Assembly (NCBI GenBank): GCA_001767525.1 | Contig: MELF01000017.1 | Coordinates: 137,556 to 201,555, forward strand | From: Acidobacteria bacterium RIFCSPLOWO2_12_FULL_68_19 | GTDB taxonomy: Bacteria; Acidobacteriota; Vicinamibacteria; Vicinamibacterales; UBA2999 | Reading direction: 5' to 3' | Length of the DNA stretch: 64,000 bases | Part shown: one piece after another, positions 38,111 to 47,477 of the stretch | Numbering within the stretch: the stretch's first letter is position 1 | Layout of the letters: the number at the start of each line of letters is the position of its first letter | Position numbers and translations under genes: made by a program | The notes under the pieces: generated by a model | Told to the model about the DNA's origin: nothing | Seen by the model: only the letters and a program-made list of their open reading frames with translations | Database searches by the model: none

Positions 38111-39187
38111 CTACCGGCTCGACGTCACCGCGCCGTTCTGCGGCCGGTACTGCTTGGTGAACCCGTTCCGGCCGTTCGTCATCGTGAAGCTGCCGTCGCT
38201 GCGCGCCGACAGCTTGATATGATGGCCCCCGTCGCGGTCGGTGAAGTTCGCGATGAACTGCTCGGCCGAGTTCACCTCCCGCGCCACGTTGTCCGAGTAG
38301 TGGAGCTGCCAGAAGTCTTCCAGACCCGGTGAGCTCTTCACGATCTGGAAGGTTCCCGGCGTGCCGCCCTTGGTCGGATTGTTGTTCATGACGGCGACTC
38401 TCGGCCGCACGGCATGGACGAGCGGCTGCGCGCCGGCCCAGTCGGTGCCGTGGCGCGAGGTGCGGTACACCGCCACCGTGCCGAGCAGGTTGGACGGACA
38501 GGCGAGCTCGAGCTCCTGATTCCAGGTCAGGTCGGCCAGGTCGAGAAACCGAAAGCGGCCGTACTCGACGAGGACGCCGATGCTCTCGTAGTTGTTCGGC
38601 GTGTTGTCCTGCGCCCGGCGCTGGGCGGTGGCGCACAGCGGATTCGGCGCGCGCCGGACGCCCGCGAGCGGCGCCGTGATCAGATCGCCCGCCGACGAAA
38701 TGACGTGCACCTCGAGGCCCGCGACCGGAATCTTCATCGCCGGCTTCGGGATCGTTACGTGGGCGTGCTGCCGTACCGGCACGTAGGACAGATATCCAGC
38801 TTCACGGTTGCCGTGCTGCTCGGGCACGAACGCGCCGGGATCGAGCACCCGCCGGACGGGCACCTTGTCGAAGAGGGCGGCGACCCCGCCCACGTGATCG
38901 CCGTGGTAGTGCGACACCACGAGCGTGTCGACGCGTTCGACGCCGGCGTCCTTCATCGCCGCCACGATGCGGTCCGCATCGCGCCCGGGCGGGTTGAGGT
39001 TGCCCGCGTCGAGCAGCAGCACCTCCTTGGTGCCGAGGATCCCGTCGGTCGGCGAGACAATAAGCGTTGACATCCCGCCTTCGGTATCGATGAAGTAGAT
39101 GTCGGTGGTCGCCTGGCTGTTGGTTTGCGCGGCTGCCATCGCCGCCAGCAACGCCACCGCCACTCCCGTCGCGAATATCTTGCGCAT
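38111..39187 (-). CDS. Exported metallo-beta-lactamase fold hydrolase
   Basis: LLLDAGN, SHYHGDHVGG, VMNNNPTKGG; SD GGAGG. Confidence 0.82.
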   Translation of the reverse strand: MRKIFATGVAVALLAAMAAAQTNSQATTDIYFIDTEGGMSTLIVSPTDGILGTKEVLLLDAGNLNPPGRDADRIVAAMKDAGVERVDTLVVSHYHGDHVGGVAALFDKVPVRRVLDPGAFVPEQHGNREAGYLSYVPVRQHAHVTIPKPAMKIPVAGLEVHVISSAGDLITAPLAGVRRAPNPLCATAQRRAQDNTPNNYESIGVLVEYGRFRFLDLADLTWNQELELACPSNLLGTVAVYRTSRHGTDWAGAQPLVHAVRPRVAVMNNNPTKGGTPGTFQIVKSSPGLEDFWQLHYSDNVAREVNSAEQFIANFTDRDGGHHIKLSARSDGSFTMTNGRNGFTKQYRPQNGAVTSSR

Positions 39188-39213
39188 CATTGCCTCCAAG
39201 CCAGCTGGTAGCT

Positions 39214-39244
39214 GGTAGGCGGTAGCACGTCGCTACCGCCTACC
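39214..39244. repeat. Perfect 13-bp inverted repeat (hairpin) upstream of the MBL-fold gene
   Basis: GGTAGGCGGTAGC-ACGTC-GCTACCGCCTACC. Confidence 0.9.
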
Positions 39245-39281
39245 GGCTACTACCTACCGGCTACTACCTACCGGCTACCGG
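39240..39281. repeat. 14-bp direct repeat (CTACCGGCTACTAC)n overlapping the end of the upstream CDS
   Basis: Two exact copies at 39240-39253 and 39254-39267 plus a partial third. Confidence 0.9.
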
Positions 39282-41110
39282 CTAGCCGTCTGCCGGGTCG
39301 CCGCCGCCGGGAACTGCAGCCGGACCACCTTGTTGGACCGGTTGTACGGCGCCCACACGGTCACCGGGTCCGTCCGGTTGTCGATCTGCACGTGGCGGAT
39401 CTCGGTGCCGCGGGTCGGCAGGACATATTCCGTGAACCGCTCCGTCCGTGGATCGAACTTGGTCAGCACGTCATGGTTCATCGTGTTGATCCAGACCACG
39501 CCGTTCTTGTCCACGGCCAGCGCGTAGGGCGACGCGTACGGCGTGGGCATCGCATATTCCCTCACCTGGTTCGTCTTGGTGTCGATGCGCGCGATCCGGT
39601 CGGAGGTGTACAGCGCGACCCACACGAGGTCGCGGTTCGGATCGGCCGCCAGGCGCCGGGGCGCCTTGTGTCCGGGCGGCGCGCTGTTCTGGCTCGCGCG
39701 CACGGTCCGGCGCCGCTGCCGGTCGACGTCGGTGACCTCCGGCATCACGAGCGGCTCGAGATTGACCGCCGTCACCTGTCCGGTCCTGCTGTCGATCTTC
39801 AGCACGCGATCGAGTCCCGGATTGGTGGCCCACACGTTGTCGTCCTTGTCGACGGTGTTGCCGTAGGTGCCCCATCCGCCGCACGGGGCGCCGCAGAGGC
39901 CTTCCGGCGCCGGAGGCCCTTCGTAGTGCTTGTATTCACCGGTGTCGGGGTCCACCATGATGACGCCGTTGAGCGAGGTCGCCCACGGGCGACCCTTCGA
40001 GTCGACGTCGAGGGTGCCGCCGACGGCCGCCCGCATGCCCGCCGGCCGGCGGAACTCCTTCATGTTGCCCGTCCGGGTATCCAGCACAACGAAATTGCCG
40101 TGACCGGTGGCCCACACGCGTCCGACGTAGTCGACCACCACGCTGTGGGTGGCGATCGACTTGCCGTCCTCACCCTTCAGCGCGTAGTCGGTGACCTTGC
40201 CCGTCGTCGGGTCCAGCTTGGCAAAGGTCCGCCCGGGAACGAGGTCGTCGGCCATCCAGATGTTCCCCTCGGCGTCGGGCCACACGTCGTGAGCCGCCCG
40301 CCCGATGAACCGCGACGGCGTGCCCATCGACCAGTCCGTGCCGTCATCGAAATGGTTCGGGCGATCCGTGCGGGGCAGGTCGTACTCGGTAATCACGACC
40401 TGCGTCGCCTCACCCGTCGGTCGCGGCAGGAGCTTGAGATTCTGCAGCTCGGTGGCGCCGCGGGCACGGCCGAGATACTCCGCCAGCTCGTCGCGGTACG
40501 CCCTGATCATCGGATTGCCCGGCCGCTCCGGGGTCGGCCGCATCGCCGGGACGGGTTCGCCCGTGCTCGGGAAGACGGCCATCAGGTCCACGAGCACGCC
40601 CCATCCGCGGGCGTCCCAGCGGTTCTGCAGTGTGTAGCTGGCCGTGTGGCAGCCGGTGCAGTTGTTCTTGTACGCGTGCGCCATGCGGCGATCGGCCGGC
40701 GTGCTCTGCGGCAGGCTCTGGAGGTACTCGACTCCGGACATCTGCTTCACAATCCGTCCGACTTCCTTGATGGGGGTCAGCGTGAGGTTCCGCTCCGTCC
40801 TGCCGCCGGCGAGCGCGAACTCGGCCCTACCGGCCTCGAAGCCGACCGCCTGCGCCCACACCTTGTACTGACCGCCGTCAAGGGACGGAAAACTGTAGTT
40901 CCCCTGCCGGTCGGTGAACACTGACGTCGTGAAGGTCTTGTCGGCCGCGCGCGCCGACACGATGACGCCTTCCATCGGCCGGCCGTCGGCCGACTTGACG
41001 TTTCCAGCGATGACGCCGGGGCCTCGTGTCTGCGCCGCCGGCGGCATCTGAACCGCCGCCGCGGCCACGATCACCCCGAGAACGAGAGCCAGCGATTTCC
41101 AGTGAGACAT
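39275..41110 (-). CDS. Exported fusion: carboxypeptidase-regulatory-like domain, c-type heme motif and virginiamycin-B-lyase-like beta-propeller
   Basis: GVIAGNVKSADGRPMEGVIV; NNCTGCHTASY; repeated NIWMADD/VWATG/VWVALYTSDRIARIDTKTNQVREY/VWINTMNHDVLTKFDPRTERFTEY. Confidence 0.82.
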   Translation of the reverse strand: MSHWKSLALVLGVIVAAAAVQMPPAAQTRGPGVIAGNVKSADGRPMEGVIVSARAADKTFTTSVFTDRQGNYSFPSLDGGQYKVWAQAVGFEAGRAEFALAGGRTERNLTLTPIKEVGRIVKQMSGVEYLQSLPQSTPADRRMAHAYKNNCTGCHTASYTLQNRWDARGWGVLVDLMAVFPSTGEPVPAMRPTPERPGNPMIRAYRDELAEYLGRARGATELQNLKLLPRPTGEATQVVITEYDLPRTDRPNHFDDGTDWSMGTPSRFIGRAAHDVWPDAEGNIWMADDLVPGRTFAKLDPTTGKVTDYALKGEDGKSIATHSVVVDYVGRVWATGHGNFVVLDTRTGNMKEFRRPAGMRAAVGGTLDVDSKGRPWATSLNGVIMVDPDTGEYKHYEGPPAPEGLCGAPCGGWGTYGNTVDKDDNVWATNPGLDRVLKIDSRTGQVTAVNLEPLVMPEVTDVDRQRRRTVRASQNSAPPGHKAPRRLAADPNRDLVWVALYTSDRIARIDTKTNQVREYAMPTPYASPYALAVDKNGVVWINTMNHDVLTKFDPRTERFTEYVLPTRGTEIRHVQIDNRTDPVTVWAPYNRSNKVVRLQFPAAATRQTASR

Positions 41111-41170
41111 TGAACCTCCAGAACTCACGGTGTCTAGGGTACCTGAGATCCTACAGGCACCTTCGCCACG

Positions 41171-41536
41171 CTAGAGCGTCTTCATAAAAGCGATCAGGTC
41201 CTCGAACTCCGCCGGGGTAAAGGTGTACTGAAATCCGGGCATGCGCGGCGACCCCTGCTGAATCTGCGTCCGCACCACCTTTTCCCGCTCCGGCGTCACA
41301 TTCTTGAACACCCCGCTCAGCCGCGGTCCCATCGGGTCGTACACGTCGTCCTTGACGATGCGTCCCATGTGACAGAGGGAGCAGTGCTGGTAGAACCGGG
41401 CCTCGCCGCGCCTGGTTCGGTCCACCGACGCCGGCGCCGCCGTCGTCTGCGGCGATGCGTCGCGCGGGACAATCACGGCGGCGGCGGCCATCGCGATGGC
41501 CACCGCCGCGGTCTTGCGCCATGTCGATCTTGTCAT
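41171..41536 (-). CDS. Small exported c-type cytochrome
   Basis: Signal peptide; CSLCH; MGPRLSGVFKN; PEFEDLIAFMKTL-type C-terminus. Confidence 0.85.
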   Translation of the reverse strand: MTRSTWRKTAAVAIAMAAAAVIVPRDASPQTTAAPASVDRTRRGEARFYQHCSLCHMGRIVKDDVYDPMGPRLSGVFKNVTPEREKVVRTQIQQGSPRMPGFQYTFTPAEFEDLIAFMKTL

Positions 41537-41543
41537 CCCAGTA

Positions 41544-41562
41544 TCCTCGTGTCTTCGTGTCT
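41544..41562. repeat. 9-nt periodic intergenic repeat (AGACACGAAGACACGAGGA on minus)
   Basis: tcctcgtgtcttcgtgtct between TBDR stop and cytochrome start. Confidence 0.55.
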
Positions 41563-44515
41563 AGAACGCGAACCGGAACCCGAGCTGCACCATCCGCGGC
41601 TGGTACGCCACGTTGGGGTTGAACGACGGCTGCCCATAGTTGCGGTTGCTCTCAAGCACCGTGTACGACCCGTAGTTCTCGTGATCGAACACGTTGAACA
41701 CTTCCAGGAGGCCGTCGATGTTCGTCCGCCCCAGCAGCGCGAACCGCTTCTGCAGGCGCACGTCGACACGGTGGAGGGCCTCTCCCTCGAGGCCGACCCG
41801 CGGCGTCGCGCCGCCACCGGCGCTGGCCGGGCGGGCTCTCAGACCGGAGACAGACGCGCCCAGTCCAGGAGTCGTGCCGCCGGTGCCACCCGTGTTGAGC
41901 GCATCACCGCCGTATGCGGTGGCAAACCGCTGGCCGGACCCGAAGAAGTACAACCCGCTCAACTGGAACCCGTACGCCATCTGCCAGATGCCGTTGAAGA
42001 CCGCGCGGTGCCGCTGGTCGGTCGCGGCCAGGCTGTAGTCTTCGCCGAGCGGCGCCTGCAGCCTGAACGGCACCGGACTCATCACCCCGCTCCAGGGGTT
42101 CGGGACACCGTCGCGGAAGACAGACGCGCTGTACGTCGCCGAGGCCTGCCAGCGGTTGCTCATCCGCTTCGTGAACGAGACCTCCAGGCCGTGGTAGTTG
42201 CTCCAGCCCTCGAAGATGTCCATCGGCACCTGGCCCCACTCCGGATACGGCCGGCGGCTGATGTCGGTGAACGGGTAGTTCAGCCCGGTCGCCTCATTGA
42301 AGCTGAGGTTGATGTTGTAGTTCTGGACCCGATCCTTGCGCCCGCCGTTGTACGAATAGTCCGCCGTCACGCCCATCGTGTCGCCGACCTGCCGCTGCAC
42401 GCCGACCGACGCCTGATACGCGTACGGGTTCTCGGCGTCGGGCGGCGCGATCGTCTGCCCGAGCGCGCGCCGGATGCACCCCGGCCGAAAGTTCACGTTG
42501 CAGAACGCCTGCTCCAGATCCTCCGCCCTCGGCAGCGGGCCGTTCCACGGGTTGACCGCAAAGTCCGCGCGGCCGTCGTAGAGCGCCGACAGCACGCGCT
42601 GCGTGTTCGCGAACCGGATCGGATGCGCCACCTGGTTGATCAGCCACGCGTAGTACTTGCCGAATCCGCCGCGAATCACCGTCCGGTCGTTCAGGCTGTA
42701 GGCGAAGCCGAGGCGCGGCACGATGTTGTCGGTGTCGAGAGGGCGATCGGCCGGCAGGAACGGCGGCACGCCCAGCTCGTTGGCGAACGTGTCGGTCTCG
42801 ACGTCATACCGGACGCCGACGTTCAGCGTCAGCCGCGAGGTCGGGTGCCAGTCGTCCTGGAACCAGACCGCGAAGATGTCCCGCGGACTGTTGATGTTAC
42901 AGGGACCGAACGACGTGCGGTACTCGCGTGAGATCGGCGAGAGCGCCGCGAGATTCCACGTGTTCGGATCGTTCCACACCGGGAACAACTGCTCGATGTT
43001 GGCCGGCACGGGCCCGTTGTCGGCAATCAGGTTGCCCCGCAGGAAATTGCACCAGTCGTGCCACATCTCGTACTTGAGGTACTCGCCCCCCACCCGCATG
43101 TCGTGGCGGCCCCGCAGATCCGCGGAGATCGTCAGGTCGTTGCGCAGCGTGTAGACGTCCTGGCCGATGAACTGCGGGAAGTTCGTCCCGCCGCCGACGT
43201 TGAACCCGCGGAGCGTAATCACGGGCGGGTACTGCCGCTCGTTGGCGACCGGATTCCGCGCATTGGCCAGCCCCGTCGGGGTCGCCCACTTGACGTTCGG
43301 CTCCATCCGCCACCGGTTCGCCGCCCAGCCGACCTTCGTCTCGTTGAACGCCCGGTTGCTCAGCACGCGGGTGAAGGTGCCCTGCAGCGCCTCGGCGTAC
43401 TTGTCGAAGCTGATGGTGTTCGCCGGATGGTTCGTCGCGCCGCCGGTCGTCGTCTGCGTGCCGTCGATCGGCACGTAATCGCGCCAGAGATTGCCGGACA
43501 CGGTGAGGCGCATCGCGCTGGAGATCTGGCCGTCCACGCGCAGGCTCGGCTTGTGCTGCGTGTGCGTGGATGTGAGATCGAGGTTGAAGCTCGGATACGG
43601 TGTGTTGTGCGTCACCGTCGTCGGCTCGCGCTCGTACTCGTAGGCGAAGAAGAAGTGCATCCGGTCGCGGCGGATCGGGCCCCCGGCCGTGGTGCTGATC
43701 TGCTGGTTCGAGTACGGCAGCACCCGGTGCTGGATGAAATCCTCCGCGTTGAGATCGTCGTGCCGGAAGTAGCCCGAGACCGACCCGGACGGCGTGTTCG
43801 TGCCCGACTTGGTGATGACGTTCACCTGCGCCCCCGAGGAGCGCCCCTGCGTCGCGTCGAAGCGGTTCGAGATGAACTGGAACTCCGCGATCGCGTCGCG
43901 GCCGAAGCTCGGCTGCCGGTTGGAGCCGCCGCAGCAGTTGTTGGTCACCTGCATGCCGTCGATGTTGAGCTGCACGGTCCCCAGCCCCGTGGTGACCGGC
44001 AGTCCGCCGGTATCGGCGTGGTTGGCCCGGTTGCCCGGGGCGAGCAGCGTGAGGTCGAGGAAGTTGCGCCCGTTGACCGGCAGCTCCTGCATCTGCCGCG
44101 AATCGATGTTGCCGCCAAGCTGAGACGAGGCGACGTTGACGAGCGGCGCCTCGCCGGTCACGGTCACGGTTTCGGTCACCGTCGAAGGCTTCAACTCCAG
44201 ATTCAGCGTCACCTGCTGCCCGACGAGCACTTCCAGGCCCATCCGGTCGAGCTTGGCAAACCCGGCCAGGTCCGCGGTGATGCGGTAGACGCCGATGCGC
44301 ACCGGTACGCGGAAGGTGCCACGATCGTCCGTGAACGTCTCGAACACGGTGCCTGTGGCATCGTGCACCGCCTGCACGGCGACGCCAGGGAGCACGCCGC
44401 CCGTCGAGTCCCTGACCGTACCGCTAATCACTGCCTCCTGCGCCAGCACGACGCCGGGCAGCGCGAGCATGCCGGCTACCGCTACTATCCGAGCGAATAC
44501 GAGCACTCGTCCCAT
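41561..44515 (-). CDS. TonB-dependent receptor, Oar-like (third copy)
   Basis: QEAVISGTVRDSTGGVLPGV, ETVTVTGEAPLVN, ELPVNGRNFLDL, C-terminus MVQLGFRFAF. Confidence 0.9.
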   Translation of the reverse strand: MGRVLVFARIVAVAGMLALPGVVLAQEAVISGTVRDSTGGVLPGVAVQAVHDATGTVFETFTDDRGTFRVPVRIGVYRITADLAGFAKLDRMGLEVLVGQQVTLNLELKPSTVTETVTVTGEAPLVNVASSQLGGNIDSRQMQELPVNGRNFLDLTLLAPGNRANHADTGGLPVTTGLGTVQLNIDGMQVTNNCCGGSNRQPSFGRDAIAEFQFISNRFDATQGRSSGAQVNVITKSGTNTPSGSVSGYFRHDDLNAEDFIQHRVLPYSNQQISTTAGGPIRRDRMHFFFAYEYEREPTTVTHNTPYPSFNLDLTSTHTQHKPSLRVDGQISSAMRLTVSGNLWRDYVPIDGTQTTTGGATNHPANTISFDKYAEALQGTFTRVLSNRAFNETKVGWAANRWRMEPNVKWATPTGLANARNPVANERQYPPVITLRGFNVGGGTNFPQFIGQDVYTLRNDLTISADLRGRHDMRVGGEYLKYEMWHDWCNFLRGNLIADNGPVPANIEQLFPVWNDPNTWNLAALSPISREYRTSFGPCNINSPRDIFAVWFQDDWHPTSRLTLNVGVRYDVETDTFANELGVPPFLPADRPLDTDNIVPRLGFAYSLNDRTVIRGGFGKYYAWLINQVAHPIRFANTQRVLSALYDGRADFAVNPWNGPLPRAEDLEQAFCNVNFRPGCIRRALGQTIAPPDAENPYAYQASVGVQRQVGDTMGVTADYSYNGGRKDRVQNYNINLSFNEATGLNYPFTDISRRPYPEWGQVPMDIFEGWSNYHGLEVSFTKRMSNRWQASATYSASVFRDGVPNPWSGVMSPVPFRLQAPLGEDYSLAATDQRHRAVFNGIWQMAYGFQLSGLYFFGSGQRFATAYGGDALNTGGTGGTTPGLGASVSGLRARPASAGGGATPRVGLEGEALHRVDVRLQKRFALLGRTNIDGLLEVFNVFDHENYGSYTVLESNRNYGQPSFNPNVAYQPRMVQLGFRFAF

Positions 44516-44585
44516 GGGCCCTTACTCCTTATGTTGAAAAGGATTGAGACCGGAACCGACACCAACCGGACTACGGGTGACCCAC

Positions 44586-45464
44586 CTACTTTCCGTTCTC
44601 GCTTCTGTCGAAGGGAATGCCGAAGGCCACGTGCGCGGTCTTGTTCCCTTCGCAAATCGCGCTTTCCCACTGCTCTTCAGGCTTGTTGCGCCCGAGACGC
44701 ACGTAGAGCTTCCAGGGCTTCGTGAACACCTTCGGATCGTCGATCGTCGCCACGTAATCGATCCGATCCTTGTTGACGAACGTCCACCGTTCCGTCACCC
44801 GCATCGCGTCGCTGTGGAAGCTGCCGACGATGTCGAACCACGTCCTGTCGTTGTGGTTGGTGACATCGACCACCAGGGTGTTGCCTTCCCACCGGCCGCG
44901 GGAGTCTCCCATCCACAGCTTCAGCGAGTCGCCGATATGAGGCCGTCCGTCGAGGTAGATCACGCGGTAGTGATGAGAGTACTCGTGCACCATCACGATG
45001 TAGGTCGGGAACTGCAGGATGCGCATGTTCTGCTGATAGATGATGCGGGGAACGCCTTCCAGGAAGCACCGGGAGACCGGATCGAGCAATTCCGGCCGCG
45101 ATGGCTTCCGGTGCTGCGCGTAATGGAACGCCGCCTGCTTGGCTGCCCATGGCTGATAGGGAATCACGCCGTCTGGTGGATCGATGATCGGCCTGCCCAG
45201 TTGCGGCGCCTGGCCGCCGATCGTCACGTGTTCTGCCCGATCCTGGAGGCCAGCCTGGATACTGTAGGTCGTGATGTCGCTTCTCTGCCCCCAGTTGCCC
45301 TGGATGTCAGGCTGCCCATCCGCCGTCCGCGGCGCATCCCACTGGGTCTCAGCCGCCGGCAGCAGTTGGCCCGCCTCCTGGCCCGCCGCGTAGGGCGGCG
45401 CCGACAGCGCAGCAGCGCTAGCAGCCGCAAGCATCACCCCGAAGGCTCGATTCCTCACGCGCAC
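44586..45464 (-). CDS. Exported 'DGxPDxxGxW' family protein, paralogue 2
   Basis: RTADGQPDIQGNWGQ...RWEGNTLVVDVTNHNDRTWFDIVGSFHSDAMRVTERW. Confidence 0.75.
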   Translation of the reverse strand: MRVRNRAFGVMLAAASAAALSAPPYAAGQEAGQLLPAAETQWDAPRTADGQPDIQGNWGQRSDITTYSIQAGLQDRAEHVTIGGQAPQLGRPIIDPPDGVIPYQPWAAKQAAFHYAQHRKPSRPELLDPVSRCFLEGVPRIIYQQNMRILQFPTYIVMVHEYSHHYRVIYLDGRPHIGDSLKLWMGDSRGRWEGNTLVVDVTNHNDRTWFDIVGSFHSDAMRVTERWTFVNKDRIDYVATIDDPKVFTKPWKLYVRLGRNKPEEQWESAICEGNKTAHVAFGIPFDRSENGK

Positions 45465-45569
45465 CCCTCCTTCGACTTCCGCCAGGTTCCCGGTGCTGTC
45501 CGATGGCTTCTCCGCTCCGTGTCTACCGCCGACGGTCCCGCAGTCCGTCCGGTGCTCGTTCCCCCGCCT

Positions 45570-46388
45570 CTACCTGGGCGCGATCCGATCGCCCGGCCGT
45601 GTGCCCACCGCCACGCCGTCAAACGCATAACACTCGTGCTCCAGCAACTGGAAGTTCGGCTCCTTGTGCCGATAGAGGAGCATGCTCATCTTCCAGGGGC
45701 GCGTGAAGACTTTCGGATCCTCGACCGTCACCTCGTACCGGATCGTGTCCTCGTCGGCAAATGTATAGCGCTCCGTCAGCTGCATCTGCTCGCTGTGAAA
45801 ATTCCCGGCGCGATCGAACCACGTGCTGTCGTTGAAATGCCGCACGCTGACGACGAGCGTGTCGCCGTCCCATCGCCCGCGCGAGTCGCCCATCCACCAG
45901 TCGATCGGCCCCTCGGGGTGCCCGCTGCCGTCCACGAAGATGTGGCGGACCGTATGCACGTACTCGTAGAGGATCGCGATGTAGTTCGGTGTCTGGACGA
46001 CCTGGAACGGAAACGGCATGTAGGTGATACGCGGCACGCCGGGCAGGTAGCAATTGACTTCGGGATCGAGCGTCCGTCGATTCTTGTAGTTCTCTTCTTT
46101 CTGCTTACGGGCCCACGGCTGGTACGGAATCTCGTTGCCTTCGACCACGCCTCGACTTGCGGGAATCCCGAGCCACGGCGCGCTGTGGGGACCCGGCTCC
46201 GCGTTCTGATCCTGGAGGTTCCAGGCGGCGCCGTTCATCACCTGCCAGATCCCGGAGAAGTCGGGATGGCCGTCCTTGCCCCTGGGAACAGCCTGTCCAC
46301 CCGCGCCCTGGCCCGCCACGGGCACTCCCAGCAACGCGACGACCGCCGTCACTCCCACCGCCCAGCGCGTGAGCCGACCGTTCATCAC
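45570..46388 (-). CDS. Exported 'DGxPDxxGxW' family protein, paralogue 3
   Basis: GKDGHPDFSGIWQVMNG...RWDGDTLVVSVRHFNDSTWFDRAGNFHSEQMQLTERY. Confidence 0.75.
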   Translation of the reverse strand: MMNGRLTRWAVGVTAVVALLGVPVAGQGAGGQAVPRGKDGHPDFSGIWQVMNGAAWNLQDQNAEPGPHSAPWLGIPASRGVVEGNEIPYQPWARKQKEENYKNRRTLDPEVNCYLPGVPRITYMPFPFQVVQTPNYIAILYEYVHTVRHIFVDGSGHPEGPIDWWMGDSRGRWDGDTLVVSVRHFNDSTWFDRAGNFHSEQMQLTERYTFADEDTIRYEVTVEDPKVFTRPWKMSMLLYRHKEPNFQLLEHECYAFDGVAVGTRPGDRIAPR

Positions 46389-46489
46389 CCCTCCGAGGGC
46401 AGCCCCAACCGCACGACAGGGACCGGCCCTAAACTGGTTAGCTGGGCGATCTTAGGGGTGATGCGGCGTCAGAGGCAAGAGGGGATTTT

Positions 46490-47407
46490 TCAAGCCGCCT
46501 CGCGGGCCGCACGGAATTCCTCGAGCAGCCGGGCCACGTTGCCGGCGACCGAATGCAGCGTCGGACCCCAGCCGAGTTCCCGTGCGCGCGGACTCCGCAC
46601 AATCTGATTGAGCGCGAGCGCATCGGCATACGGGCCCATCTTCGCGCGCGCCTCCTCGAGCGGCACGTGACGCACGTCCGGGCGCATCTTTGCGTGCCGG
46701 GCCACGGCATCGACGATGTCCCCGACGCGTTCGTCGGCCTCGTCGTTGGCGTGAAAGATGCCGGACGCCTGCGGCTGGGTGGCCACGCGCACGTACAAAT
46801 CGGCCAGGTCTCGTTCGTACACGCACGCCCACCGGTTCCTGCCGTCGCCGATGACGCGTACGAGGCCGTTGGCCGCGTCCTTCAGCACGTCGCCGATGAT
46901 GCCGCGCGCGCCGCCGTAAACGATCCCCGGCCGGATGACCGCCGTGCGGAGCAAACGGCCACGGCCGGCATCGAGCACGAGCTGTTCGTGGCCGGGTCGC
47001 CAGGCGACGAGCGGCGTCGGCCGGGCCTCAGCGCTCTCGTTGGCCGCCCCGACCGTGTTGCCCAGCACCCAGACACCCGAGGTGTACAGGAAGCTCACCG
47101 TCTGTCCTCGCGCGGCGTGACGGATGGCCGCGCCGAGCAGGGCGTCAATCGCCTGCCGATCCACCTCTGGCCCGCGCTTGGACTGCTCGAACGCGGCGTG
47201 CACGATGCAGTCGCACTGCTCCGCAGCCGAGCCGTACGACCGCGGCTCCACGAGATCGCCGACGACCGGGTGCACGCCGCGCAGCGTCATGCGTTCCGCT
47301 TTCTCCGGATCGCGCACGAGCGCGGTCACGGAGTGCCCACTCCGCAGCAGAGCATCACGCACCGCCGACCCAATGTACCCGGTCGCTCCTGTCAGGAAGA
47401 CGCGCAT
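46490..47407 (-). CDS. NAD-dependent epimerase/dehydratase (extended SDR)
   Basis: MRVFLTGATGYIGSAVRDALL...; YTSGVWV; IRPGIVYGG. Confidence 0.85.
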   Translation of the reverse strand: MRVFLTGATGYIGSAVRDALLRSGHSVTALVRDPEKAERMTLRGVHPVVGDLVEPRSYGSAAEQCDCIVHAAFEQSKRGPEVDRQAIDALLGAAIRHAARGQTVSFLYTSGVWVLGNTVGAANESAEARPTPLVAWRPGHEQLVLDAGRGRLLRTAVIRPGIVYGGARGIIGDVLKDAANGLVRVIGDGRNRWACVYERDLADLYVRVATQPQASGIFHANDEADERVGDIVDAVARHAKMRPDVRHVPLEEARAKMGPYADALALNQIVRSPRARELGWGPTLHSVAGNVARLLEEFRAAREAA

Positions 47408-47477
47408 CGAGAAGCCCACATTGTAGTCGGTCTTGCGCCTGCGCCAAGCACGAACACCGAAAGGACGAATCGGTGAA

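Noticed and set aside
39275-41110. Virginiamycin B lyase (antibiotic resistance)
   Set aside because: Propeller resemblance only; fused to heme and Ig-like domains within an exported redox block, so a resistance call is not justified.
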